A stretch of DNA of 64,000 nt. Origin: Neoarius graeffei (Eukaryota > Chordata > Actinopteri > Siluriformes > Ariidae). A program made the translations under genes and the position numbers. The stretch is taken from NCBI RefSeq assembly GCF_027579695.1, contig NC_083574.1, forward strand, positions 45,090,559 through 45,154,558. The letters run 5' to 3'. Positions within the stretch are counted from its first letter, which is position 1; every line of letters begins with the position of its first letter. Below are positions 10,990-21,595 of the stretch, piece after piece. The notes under the pieces are model-generated. The model was not told the DNA's origin and ran no database searches. It was given only the letters and a program-made list of their open reading frames with translations.

Positions 10990-12417
10990 GTCTTTTTTTT
11001 TTTGCAACATGTGGGCTAGGAATGAGTTAATCAGCACACTACTACAGTACGTCTGCATTTCCACCCTGATTAGCAAGTCTGGTGTGTGAAACCTACTATA
11101 CTGTTCATGAACTGTTGAGAAAACAGAAAGCACTGCCTTTGAAATGCGTTTCAGTGGTTGGTGCTGAAGTGAATATCTCGCTGCGGAGCTGCTCTGGGGT
11201 GCGCACCTGATTTAAAATGCACCACCATCCCATGGGGCCTGAGCATCATTTATTATAAAGTCATCATGCAGGATAATTCCTGTATTTAAAAAAATATACA
11301 CAAAATCGTTTTGATATTAAGTACTGACATTTTCTATGACTATCAAACATGAGCGACAAAATAGTAGCCTTTTAAATAAAAGGTGCTGTAGAAGTCTCAA
11401 ATCCGATTGGTCAGAAGGTGTTGATTGATTTTCTATCACAGCAGCTCTGAAGATTTGAGTTATAGCTGTAACTCAAATCACAGGTTTATATTAAAGCTTG
11501 CGATTGTTGTTTCTATAGTAACAACTTACTCAGGGACTTGTATGGATGATGCTTCATGTGAACATCTTGAACACGTAATTATTGATATGTTGATTTTTCT
11601 GTGAGGACATTTTTAAGCATTTTTGGAAGGAGTCTGCATTGTTCACTCTATAACTGTAAAAGCTAAAGCTGGATCTTTTAGTAGTTTTCTAACACAGAAA
11701 AGTCTTCAGGATGGAAATCTTTGTGGTTGGTTGTTTCCTGGTAACATGATAAGTTTTACTATTTGGTCTCATTAATTTCAAGAATAAATAAATAAATAAA
11801 TAAATTTACAGGTCAGGGAATGACTGTTCCTACAACCTTAAAAGTAACTATAAACAGATAAAAAGTATGATATGCTGCTCTTTAATAAAAAAAAAAATTA
11901 AACGTTAGTGTTGGCAAGTTGCTATGGTATAAAAGCAACGATAACACTTTAGGACATACTGTTACTGGAAAATAATCCATTTCTGGGTGGTAAGAGTAAC
12001 TCTGCTTTACATTGCACCATCCTCTTGTTGATGATCTTCCAGTAACGTCATGCCCCAAAGTGTTTTATTGCTTATTTATCAGACATAATGCCCTTTCATG
12101 GAAACACATAAGGTGTGTGTGTCTTGTCTGCTGGGACATACTGCAGTGCTGTGAGACAGACAACACTGCCACTCCTAGGCCATCATGCTAAACTAACTCA
12201 GCATGATCTGATTTCCATATGGAGTGAATTTCCTGTAAATCGTTCATGAAGCAATGCCATGAAACAAAAAATAAATCATAAATCTGTCCCACAACTTTGT
12301 ATGCGCACTTACTGCACGATATTTGCAAATTCATACACTGAGTTCATTCTTTGCGCCTCACATTTGACAATGAGATGTAAACAAGAGATATGTAAATATA
12401 GCTTATAAACTGTTACG
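10990..12417. other. No gene seen; old repeat sequence
   Basis: A/T-rich. A likely interspersed element spans about 11390-12070, because 'taacactttaggacatactg' has an inverted relative 'catgccccaaagtgttttat'. An AAAT-type run is at 11783-11804. No exon is supported. Confidence 0.4.
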
Positions 12418-12781
12418 TACAGTACCAGTCAAATGTTTATGTCATGGCTTAATGATGGATGTTGTTTCTCTTTACTTAGTTGAGCGGTTTCTTGACATAA
12501 TATGGATTACTACAGTTGTGGAATAGGGCTATTTACTGTATTGCGATTATTTACTGTTTGATCTCAAACACATTAAGAAGGCAAGAAATTGCACTAATTA
12601 ACTGTTGACGAGGCACCTGTTAATTGAAAAGCATTCCAGGTGACGACCTCATGAAGCTGGTTAAGGTAACGTCAATAGTGTACAAAGCGTCATCAAGGTA
12701 AACGCTGGCTACTTTGAAGCATCTAAAATAGGAAACATATTTTTAACTTTTTTTTGTTTGTTGACGACATAATTCCATACA

Positions 12782-13155
12782 GAGGGCGGCACGGTGGTGT
12801 AGTGGTTAGCACTGTCGCCTCACAGCAAGAAGGTCCGGGTTCGAGCCCCGTGGCCGGCGAGGGCCTTTCTGTGCGGAGTTTGTATGTTCTCCCCGTGTCC
12901 GCGTGAGTTTCCTCCGGGTGCTCCGGTTTCCCCCACAGTCCAAAAGACATGCAGGTTAGGCTAACTGGTGACTCTAAATTGACCGTAGGTGTGAATGTGA
13001 GTGTGAATGGTTGTCTGTGTCTATGTGTCAGCCCTGTGATGACCTGGCGACTTGTCCAGGGTGTACCCCGCCTTTCGCCCGTAGTCAGCTGGGATAGACT
13101 CCAGCTTGCCTGCGACCCTGTAGAAGGATAAAGCGGCTAGAGATAATGAGATGAG
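12782..13155 (+). mobile_element. Full-length SINE, tail A
   Basis: Head, GGTTCGAGCCC B-box, middle and tail are all present. The 13-bp duplication 'ataattccataca' lies at 12769-12781 and 13156-13168, and the second copy runs directly into the end of the next element. Confidence 0.93.
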
Positions 13156-13411
13156 ATAATTCCATACACAGTACTGTACAAAAGTCTAAGGCACATGTAA
13201 AGAAATGCTGTAGACCAAAAATGGCTTAAAAATAAATGTTTCAACATTTAAAAAAATACAACACTATAAACAGCAGTCAGCCATAATAAATTAAACAAAG
13301 TCAATATTTGGTGTGAGACGACCCTTTGCTTTAAAAAGAAAAAAGCAGTCTCAGATGCAACGAGTGCAGTTTTATGCGGAAATGAGCTGTAGGTTTTACT
13401 GAGCATCTTAC

Positions 13412-13600
13412 AGAACGCTGGTTACGAATGTAACCATGGTTCTATGACTAAGTGGAAGACCGCCAGGGCGGTGCTGAAAGCACTAGTGGAAGGATCTTTG
13501 GATCCGCACGTTTCGAGAGTCGCATACAAAAGTTGTCATCTCATGACGTATGACGTGCCTGCCTATATAAGGCAACATCCCACGTTATTTGGCCTCAAGA
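13412..13600. repeat. DIRS left end and inverted terminal repeat
   Basis: 13455-13600 is inverted relative to 19050-19190 (shared 'gccagggcggtgctgaaagc', 'catctcatgacgtatga', 'ggcaacatcccacgt'). It contains TATATAA at about 13564. The outermost 13412-13435 pairs with the internal complementary region. Confidence 0.9.
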
Positions 13601-13636
13601 TCATTCTCGCGCAATCCGAGTGACCAAAGACCCTGG

Positions 13637-13712
13637 CAGTTACATTCGTAACTAGCGTTCTATTTCCTTCACTCCAGACCGCCAGGGCGGTGCTGAAAGC
13701 ACTAGTGGAAGA
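13637..13712. repeat. DIRS internal complementary region
   Basis: 13638-13661 is the reverse complement of the left outer end (13412-13435, two changes). 13659-13710 is the reverse complement of the right outer end (about 19153-19205). It therefore joins the complements of both ends, as expected for the template that restores and circularises a DIRS element. Confidence 0.9.
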
Positions 13713-13727
13713 CGAATACCAACCCAG

Positions 13728-14257
13728 TCATGAGGAATTCAGAAGAGCATCACCACCTTCTGGAAGAACAGCTGCACACAGCAATGGCATGGACGCAACA
13801 TTTAGCCTGTAGTACCGGGCAAATGTACATGTATTGGACCAAGTTGCAGCAGCACAAATGTCAGAGTGGTACGCCCTGGAGAGCTGCCCATGATGTTGCC
13901 TGAGCACGCGTCGAATGGCAGCGGACAGGAGAGGGCACAGTACGTCCCATAGATTTATAGGCATGGGTGATTGCCTCCACAACCCAACGGGAGAGCCGCT
14001 GCTTGGACAGAGGCCTTCCTCTCGGAGCACCACCAGAACAAACAATTGGTCTGTCGTATGAAAGGCTGCCGTCCTATCAAAATAAAACCTCAGAGCCCTG
14101 ACAGGGCACAACTCTGCACGCAAGTCTGTCCTGTCCACCGGTATAGCAGTCAGCAAAATCGGCTGGTTGCTAAACTGGGGAGATAAGACTTTCTGGAGGA
14201 AAGCTGGGTTAGGCCACAATGAAACACTGTCAAACATAGGGCCCCAACGAAGACTAT
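13728..14257 (-). pseudogene. DIRS tyrosine recombinase, C-terminal part
   Basis: The frame carries the family's 'WGP...LWPNPAFL' region and ends with the catalytic block 'CAAATWSNTCTFARYYRLNV', whose Tyr would attack DNA. The preceding motif is normally H-x-x-R; here it reads H-S-D-I-C, with TGT where CGT is expected. This looks like a CpG decay event removing the second catalytic arginine. The N-terminal part is at 14970-15417, across an inserted MITE. Stop at 13728-13730. Confidence 0.9.
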
Positions 14258-14969
14258 TGCCGCTTTTCCACTACAAACGCGGCTGAGTCGGGCTGAGCCG
14301 TGCCGTGCTGAGTTGAGCTGAGTGAGGCTATTGGAGTTGCATTTCGACTACAACCGCGCTGAACCGTGCTGGCTGGAAGTGGGTGGACACATTGGGTGGA
14401 GTTAGCGAAAGTGGGTGGACACATTGGGTGGAGTTAGCGAAAGTGGGTGGACGTCACGTGATGTCGTTAAGCAGCGCAAACAGTGACATCAGTGAGCTTT
14501 TAAGCGGTAGTCTCACGACCCGAATAGTAAACAATAAACATGGAGGACATGGAGTCGTTAGTGTTGCTGGTCTTGGTTCTGTGGCTTGTTGTCACCGACA
14601 ACGCCAACAGATACTGGCAAGAGCGTATAGATGAGGCGAGGCGCACAAGGCTTCAGAAATTCTCGTAATTCGTAATTCTTCTTCCGGGTTTACGGTGTTT
14701 ACAGATCCCAGCGTGCTCGCGGGGCGTGTGTGGGCATGTGAGGACACTCCTCCTCACCAATCAGTGCACAGGGGAATGTCTGCTCACGCCCCCAGCCTCA
14801 CTCGGCTCGCTTTGGCTCGCTTCAGCCCTACTCCAAAACGGTGCGAGTTTTAGGGGCTAAGCAGGGCTGAAGCGAGCTGAGTCGTGCTGTTTTTTGGTAG
14901 TCGAAACGCGAGCCGTGTCGGGCTGAAGCGAGCTGAAGTGAGCTGAAAAAGGGTAGTGGAAAAGGGCCA
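14258..14969 (-). mobile_element. MITE family 1, copy 1 (inside the recombinase gene)
   Basis: Ends are 'tgccgcttttccactacaaa' and 'gggtagtggaaaagggcca'. Two other copies at 53423-54075 and 55767-56386 are in the opposite orientation. All are rich in CAGCTCG/CGAGCTG-type words. Flanks here are TAT and AAA, each one change from the TTA/TAA duplication seen at the other copies. A duplicated 24-27-bp segment near 14377-14447 is private to this copy. Confidence 0.88.
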
Positions 14970-15417
14970 AAACAGTACTCACTGAGAGGGCATGTAGCTC
15001 ACTCACACGCCGGACTGTTGTGATGGCAAGGAGAAAAGCCGTTTTAACAGATAGCCACTTAATGTCAGCTGCTGACAGGGGCTCATAAGGAGGCAAGCAA
15101 AGGGATTTGAGCACAGTGTTCAGATCCCATGACGGACTCCGCACAAAACGAGGAGGATTAAGACGAAGTGCCCCTCTCAAAAAGGCTACCACCAGCCGGT
15201 GGGACCCAAGTGAAACACCTCCAACCTCTGAACGGTGGGCTGTTAGTGCTGCAACATACACCTGAAGTGTAGATGCAGCCCTGCCAAGCTCTAAAAGGTG
15301 CTGCAGGAAATCTAAAGTCTGTGGAACAGAGCAGCTTAGGGGGTCGATGTTGCGTTCCACACCAATCACAGAACACCTTCCACTTGCCTGCATACAAGCG
15401 TCAGGTAGATTCTGCAC
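14970..15417 (-). pseudogene. DIRS tyrosine recombinase, N-terminal part
   Basis: The product contains the helical core-binding part ('ASTLQVYVAALTAHRSEVGG') and the first catalytic arginine region ('RRVSELHALSVS'). The frame then runs into the MITE and ends in it near 14857. The upstream start is not clear because the reading frame enters from the polymerase gene region. Role in an intact element: integrating the circular DNA copy. Confidence 0.88.
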
Positions 15418-15638
15418 GTGCGTTCACCACAGTGTTCCTGGTCCCTTCTGAACACTCCAGTAGTAGCCCCGGGGCCCCAAGGGCCACACCCAGAGCTTCA
15501 GGCGTTCGGGACATGGGTGTTGAATCCTGCCCTCCATCTGCGTCAGCAAGTCGGGCCTGCTGGGCAGCTGACAAGGGGATCCCACTAGTAGTGACAGTAG
15601 GAGCTGGAACCATGGCCTGGATGGCCAATGAGGAGCTA

Positions 15639-16520
15639 TCAATAGCACATGGTGACTGATCGTGCACACGACAGAGAGTCCTCCACAACAGTGGTAGAGG
15701 GGGGAAAGGCATAAAGGATGGCCCTCGGCCAGTCGTGGGCCAGAGCATCCTGGCCTAACGCTGCCGTTTCTTTTCCCAGGGAAAACCATGTCGGACAATG
15801 AGTTGTCGGACTGCTCGCAAACAGGTCCACAGTTGCTCTCCCATAGGTTTTCCAGATCTGTTCCACCATGTCTGGATGCAGTTTCCAATCCCCTTGAGAC
15901 ACCTTGCCGCGTGACAGAGCATCTGCCACACTGTTTAGGCGTCCAGGTAGATAAGATGCTCTTATGGAAAGGAGGTTGTCCTGAGCCCATACTAGGAGAC
16001 TGTGAGCCACCTGAAGCGCCGCTACAGACCTTGTGCCCCCCTGATGATTGATATAGAAAACAGCTGCCACATTGTCTGTACGTACCAATACATGTTTGCC
16101 CCGTAGCACTTCCTGAAAGTGGCGCAATGTCAGAAACACTGCCATCAACTCCAGTGTGTTGATGTGGGACGTGCACCACGGAGCAGGCCAGGTGCCGTTC
16201 ACACCTTGCCGACGCCAGACTCCATCCCAACCCATGAGGGAAGCATCTGTCCGGATAACCTCCCACCGTCCCGGTGGGGGACCAAGTGGAACTCCACAAC
16301 TGAGAAAGTGTGCCTGGGACCAAGGTCTTAGCGTGAGCATGCAACGGCGTGTTATTCTCACCCTCATGTGCCTGTCTCGCACTGGACACAGACGCAGTTG
16401 AAGAAGCCATCTCTGAAAAGCCCTTAGCCACAGAAGACCCAGAGGAATGACTACTGAGGCTGCTGTGAGTTTCCCCAACAGCTGAAGGAGAGAAACGTAA
16501 GGCTGAGAATTGAACTTATT
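15639..16520 (-). pseudogene. DIRS RNase H domain and pol C-terminus
   Basis: RNase H acidic motifs are visible in order: 'RTDASLMGWDGVW' (Asp), 'NTLELMAVFLTLRHF' (Glu), 'VRTDNVAAVFYINHQGGTRS' (Asp), then 'NSVADALSRG'. This frame differs from that of the reverse transcriptase upstream, so a frameshift lies at about 16510-16525. In an intact element this domain removes RNA from the RNA-DNA hybrid. Confidence 0.88.
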
Positions 16521-17731
16521 CTGTCTGGCGTGGGACTGGCCAGCATAGTATTCGAATCCAGGGCAAGGCCGATGAAATGTGTTGCCTGGACTGGGACCAG
16601 TTTGCACTTCCTCTGGTTAACCCTGAACCCCAGAGCCGTAATGTGTAGTAGCAACCGGTGAGCCTGTTCCCTGGCCTGTTCGGGCAATGCCGCACAAAGA
16701 AGCCAGTCATCCAAGTAAGGGAGCACTCTTATGCCCTCCTTCTGAAGGGGTTCTAGTGCTACTTGGATGCATTTCGAGAACACCCTTGGCGCCAGAGAAA
16801 GTCCAAAGGGGAGAACTCTGAACTGAAAAATCTTTCCCATGAACGAAAAACGAAGGAAGCGCCTGTGGTCCGCAGCAATGGGTATGTGAAAATAGGCGTC
16901 CTCGAGATCTATGGTCACAAACCGGTCCTGGTTTGTGACCGCTTGCAGTACATCTGTTGTTCGTAGCATTCGAAAAGGAAGCACCTTCAAGAAACAGTTT
17001 AACCTTCTTAAATCTAAAATCGGCCTGAACCCGCCGTCTTTCTTTGGAACGAGAAAATAAACTGAAAAGAAACCCCCTGGATGAACAATGGGGTCGACCA
17101 TCTTTATGGCTCCTTTTTGTAGTAACAACTGAACTTCTCTCGACAAGGCTTCTGCCTGTCTTGGATTGGTTATAACTGTCTGCCTCACACCTGAATGCAT
17201 TGGTGGCTGGCGGCGGAATTGCAGGCGGTACCCTTCTGAAAGGGTGGTGAGTAGCCATTGGTTGATTGTTATTTCATGCCAACGTGCTAGCTGGTTGCCT
17301 GTAAAACCTCCTGTCACTGGCCCTGACCTGTCAGTGGTCCTGTCTACGTTTTTCGGAAGGGATGGGGGGCGACAACGGCGGGGAGGACCCGTCTGTCGAA
17401 AAGGGCGAAAACTCACATGTGGCTGAGCGCCACCCTGCCTGGCCGAGGGAGATGAGGGAGGTGGGGGATTGGGGGCCTGCTGCTGGGGTCGATGGGGAGA
17501 CCTTTGTGCAGCTCTAGGGGCCACATGCCTAAAGCATGAGGCAGAAGGGTTTGGCGGAGCTCTGAAGGTGGTTGCTATGCCCACATGACGGGAGCGAGAC
17601 TCTGTAACAGACACACATCTGTCAAGGGCCTCTTGTGCTGCTGGCCCAAAGACCTGTCCAGATGCCAGTGGGAGGTGCCTCAGGTTGTTCCTGCATACTT
17701 CTGGCAGGGGCGATTGAGCCAGCCACACTTG
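16515..17731 (-). pseudogene. DIRS reverse transcriptase (with gag C-terminus)
   Basis: Reverse transcriptase motifs are clear: 'YFLVPKKDGGFRPILDLRRL', 'FVTIDLEDAYFHIPIA' (first catalytic Asp), 'LPFGLSLAPRVF', and the Y-L-D-D active site in 'VLPYLDDWLLC'. Upstream in the same frame is a Pro/Arg-rich linker continuous with gag ('VWLAQSPLPEVCRNNLRHLP'). It is cut from gag by a TGA at 17732-17734 and from RNase H by a frameshift. Confidence 0.92.
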
Positions 17732-17734
17732 TCA

Positions 17735-18551
17735 ACGGGCTTGCAGCAAGGTGCCCAAGGTAGTGCCACACTGGTTGGCAATGACACCCATAGCCTGCAG
17801 TGCAAGTTCCAGTACCTCAGCCGCCAGTGGCTCTGCCGATGATGTGTTGAGTGTCGAGTGCAGCATAACAAGCATGTGTGCCAGTGAGTTAGACACCCTG
17901 CCAAGAAAGGCAGTAGAGTTGTAAGCACGAGAAAGTAGCTCATCTGTGCGGCGGCACTCAGCGTTAGGGCAACGCACCTGCTCCCGAAGTGCTTCATCGG
18001 GAGACACAATGAGCGAAGCAATGCTTGATTCGACTACTGGCATGCTACCCAAGCCAACAGCACTGGGGTCCTGCATCGCCACAAGCATGCGAGACATCTG
18101 GTCTGGACGGGCAGGTTTCGTAGCAGCCTCCAGGGCAGAGGCCACCACAGAAGTAAAGTCACGACACTGTGGAATTACCAGAGAGGCACGCTGAACATGG
18201 CGCAGGAACATGTTCTCAGATCCGGTAGGAGGCGCCGGGGTGTCCAATTGCAAACGTGCAAGCAAAGCCTTCAGTGTGGCCTCCACCGAACCCACCACTG
18301 AGGCAGACTCCCCAGATCGCCCAGAGGTAACATCACTGCCCGAATCACGGGGCTCAACACCTGGTGGGACTTCGCTTGGTGGCTGCGCCGAGGAAGAAGG
18401 CTGACTGAAAAAAGATGTCTGAGGCAGCCACAGACATCACTTCCTCTTGGTCAGGTGGCTGAGAACATGAGTCAAGGCACTCCGCGCAGCGATCATGTGC
18501 ATCCAGCACCTCCATGAGGTTGGGGCAAGTGGAACACCTCACTGAATCCAT
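17735..18551 (-). pseudogene. DIRS gag-like protein, broken
   Basis: The N-terminus (18551-18354) has a Cys-rich stretch ('CSTCPNLMEVLDAHDRCAECL') typical of DIRS gag starts. The main body (18298-17735) is in another frame, so a frameshift lies between about 18300 and 18420. The body ends at a TGA where the frame would continue 'QVWLAQSPLP', most simply a CGA-to-TGA change. In intact elements gag binds RNA and forms particles. Confidence 0.82.
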
Positions 18552-19049
18552 CTCAGTGTCTACTCACCCACAACTTTTTTTTTAAGAAAAGAAGCAAGGT
18601 GTAGCACTGCTTGCTAGCCTGGCAACCAAGGCTAGCGAGTTCGCAAGCGCAACTTTACCGCTACAGACAACGATTTGCTAGCAACCAGAAAACCGATGCT
18701 CACGTAAAGTTGTAAGTACACGTTAACGTTATTGGCAACCAATTTGCTAACTCATTCAACACTGACAAACCTGCCGGCAACCGAACAGTTTGTGACAAGA
18801 CCGATATAATAGCCGTCCCTGCAAACTTGGCAGCCAAGATTCAATGACTATCGATGCATAAACAACCTCAAAATAATGTTAACCAAGTTACCTTAGCGAC
18901 CAAACAGCTCGCGTGGAGTCGAGTCCCACTGAAGTCCTCTTCAGTCACGAGCTGCACTGTAGATTGTCGCAGGTATTCCCACAGTTAACTGATAGCACAC
19001 AAAGAATTCCAATAGAAGAGATGTGATTCCAACGCGAGAAAAAAGAAGA

Positions 19050-19205
19050 GGCCAAATGACGTGGGATGTTGCCTGAAATAGGCAGGCACATCATACGTCA
19101 TGAGATGACAACTTTTGTATGCGACTCTCAAAACGCGCGGATGCAAAGATCCTTCCACTAGTGCTTTCAGCACTGCCCTGGCGGTCTGGAGTGAAGGAAA
19201 TAGAA
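19050..19205. repeat. DIRS right inverted terminal repeat
   Basis: Inverted partner of 13455-13600. The minus-strand genes would be transcribed from this end. Where the left repeat has CCTATATAAGGC, this repeat reads (minus strand) CCTATTTCAGGC, so its TATA-like box is lost. Confidence 0.88.
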
Positions 19206-19620
19206 CCAGCCACAGTTCTTATGGACACTTTGACTGTCACACTTGCTTCTTCATTTTGCACCAAAATCCAGTAGCCTTCATTATGTTTTCTTTTTTAATC
19301 TGAAAAGTGCTCCCTTATGTTATATACTGCTCAGATACAAACTTCTTTTTTTCTGTAACATTTAATTTTGTGCTGGAAAACAAATTCTAAAATGTTTTTG
19401 TACTGACTCGATAATGTAGACATCATAAAACAGAAATCTATAACAAAATTTGTATGGAAACAAACAGGATGCCTAAGGCTTTTGCACAGTACAGTATGTT
19501 CCATATGTTATTTAATCATTTTGGTGTTTTCAGTCTTGTTCTACAATGTAGAAAATAGTCCAAATACAGAAAAACCTATGAATGAGTAGGTGTGTCCAAA
19601 CTTTTGCCTGGTACTGTATA

Positions 19621-19972
19621 TTCCATCCATCCATCCATTATCTGTAGCCGCTTATCCTGCATAGGGTTGCAGGCAAGCTGGAGCCTATCCCAGCTGACTA
19701 TGGGCGAGAGGCGGGGTACACCCTGGACAAGTCACCAGGTCATCACAGGGCTGACACATAGAGACAAATCACACTCATGGTCAATTTAGAGCCACCAGTT
19801 AACCTAATCTGCATGTCTTCGGACTGTGGGGGAAACCGGAGCACCCGGAGGAAACCCGGGCAGACACGGGGAGAACATGCAAACTCCACACAGAAAGGCC
19901 CTCGCCGGATACTGGGCTCAAACCCAGAACCTTCTTGCTGTGAGGCAACAGTGCTAACCACTACTGCCACCC
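19621..19972 (-). mobile_element. SINE, tail A
   Basis: A minus-strand copy lying only 4 bp outside the right end of the outermost Tc1-type element. The head has lost part of its 5' end. No clear target duplication. Confidence 0.88.
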
Positions 19973-21375
19973 TTATTTGCAACATTTAAGTGACAAAAAT
20001 CATATTTGCACACATTTAGGAATATGCATACTGATTTGCGAGTCATATAATTACAGTCTCATCACTTTTTTCCCGTACAATTACTTTTGACAGGAATATA
20101 ACTAGGACGTCCCTCAGTGCCTGTGCTAATTGACAGCCGAAAAATGTTCTCAGTCAAAACGTAACTACTGATGGTGACCAGCAGAGGGCTTTATTATTTC
20201 ATTCTTGTTCAATGAGTCCAAGCCATAACTGCACTTTCAGTGGCCGCAGGACATAAAAACTGCATTCTTTGGTGTTTTCTCATCGGTTTTTATGACTTAT
20301 TTGTATTAATTTTATTCACGATTTTTTAAGTAGTTTGTCTCCTCCCAGTTCAGTATGTATTTCACCCTTATCCAGAGCGACTTATATTTATCTCATTTAC
20401 ACAGCTGAGCAGTTAAGGGTGAAAGGCCTTGCTTAAGGGACCAGCAGTGTTAGGATTTGAACCCATGACCTTCCAAACAAAAATCCAAATGTCTTAACTG
20501 TTGAGCTACCACTGCATTTGTTTGCATGTATAAGATGCAGCTATATCTGTGGTATCTCCCTGGCATGCTGTGTGTGCAGGTTTTTTTACGTTGTCAGCGA
20601 GTATGTGATTGCACAGGTGGCTGCTTGTGAAAGACAGTCTCGGACATTGTGTCCTCAGGGAAACAGCCTGATGTTTTAGGTTATTCTGGGCCCAGCACCC
20701 CCTTCGTATGTCTGACTTTATCTGTAATCAGACACCGTGACTGCCTGATAGAAACTCCCAGAGTCCCTCATGGCTGGCCTACATTCTCTGCTCCACTGAA
20801 TATAAAATCTTATATAGTACAGACAACCTTGGCAGTCACCGTACAACCATGGGATATGTGAGAGAAGAGGATTTTAGATCAATAAGGACACACTAAGCTT
20901 GGGCGTAAGGCATGACAGAGGGGAACAAGCTGGATTGCAGCAAGACCGTCTACTTCCTCAGAGCAACACAGGCAGGAAATGAGACACAAAATTCAATCTG
21001 ATACCAAGTTTACCAATACTCTTGGTAGCATGAGTGCTCTCACACACGAACACACACTGTGCTCATGTTCCACATCCACAAACAGGAACTTCACTGAAGT
21101 CATATTTATAAAACCATGTTTGAAATGTTTAAGAGTCCGTTTTCTACTTTTAGGTCACCTAGGTGCAGTAAAAGCGTGCTTTTTGTCAAAATAACCCTTG
21201 TGCTGCTTGAGTAAGACAAAAGTGTAATTTATAACAGAGTTTAATTTCACTTTTTTTTTTTAAACTCTCATACATAAATTCTCAGTTGAAATAGTGCTGT
21301 GCTGAAAGTGATATTGCATGCAAGTTGTTCATTTCTTAATGGAGGCTCTGTTTAAAAAGTGCTTAACTGAATATG
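19973..21375. other. No gene supported
   Basis: Mostly unique-looking non-coding sequence. The only structured part is a tRNA-like repeat at about 20370-20516. Short open frames have no recognisable product. Confidence 0.5.
20370..20516 (-). repeat. tRNA-like interspersed repeat
   Basis: Contains 'cccttatccagagcgactta', 'gcttaagggaccagcagtg' and a minus-strand B-box-like word ('gatttgaaccc' read as GGGTTCAAATC). A relative is at 25988-26175. It is a common fish repeat type; family not assigned. Confidence 0.6.
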
Positions 21376-21595
21376 CAGTTGTGCTTGAAAGTTTGTGAAC
21401 CCTTTAGAATTTTCTATATTTCTGCATAAATATGATCGAAAATATCATCAGATTTTCACACAAGTCCTAAAAGTAGATAAAGAGAACCCAGTTAAACAAA
21501 TGAGACAAAAATATTATACTTGGTCATTTATTTATTGAGGAAAATGATCCAATATTACATATCTGTGAGTGGCAAAAGTATGTGAACCTTTGCTT

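Larger units (their letters stand above)
13412..19205 (-). mobile_element. DIRS1-like tyrosine-recombinase retrotransposon (degraded)
   Basis: The architecture is diagnostic for DIRS: inverted terminal repeats instead of LTRs, an internal complementary region (13637-13712) that pairs with both outer ends, and minus-strand genes in the order gag, reverse transcriptase/RNase H, tyrosine recombinase. DIRS elements integrate by recombinase without target duplication, and none is seen here. The copy is dead: one premature stop and two frameshifts in the gag-pol part, a changed catalytic residue in the recombinase, and a MITE (14258-14969) inside the recombinase gene. Confidence 0.94.
13168..19495. 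mobile_element. Second DNA element, split by the DIRS insertion
   Basis: The left end 'acagtactgtacaaaagtct' followed by 'aaggcac' is inverted at the right end ('gcctaaggcttttgcacagt' then 'acagt'). The two halves (13168-13411 and 19206-19495) hold no open frame, so this was a short non-autonomous element. Class is uncertain, and the ends are placed to within a few bases. Confidence 0.6.
12420..19616. mobile_element. Outermost Tc1-like remnant hosting a nested stack
   Basis: The left end CAGTACCAGTCAAATGTTTA and right end 'aaacttttgcctggtactg' are inverted copies with TA on both sides (12418-12419, 19617-19618). Without the insertions only about 500 bp of this element remain, so the transposase was deleted before or during the insertions. 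It contains a SINE (12782-13155) and a second DNA element (13168-19495) that itself holds a DIRS retrotransposon. Confidence 0.75.

Noticed and set aside
14383-14634. 83-codon frame with a repeated 'GWTHWVELAKVG' product (also at 53731-53967 and 56054-56278)
   Set aside because: It occurs in all three copies of MITE family 1 and is a by-product of the element, not a conserved gene.
15424-16431. 335-codon minus-strand frame in the DIRS element
   Set aside because: It overlaps the RNase H frame in another phase and lacks RNase H motifs; it is a shadow frame.
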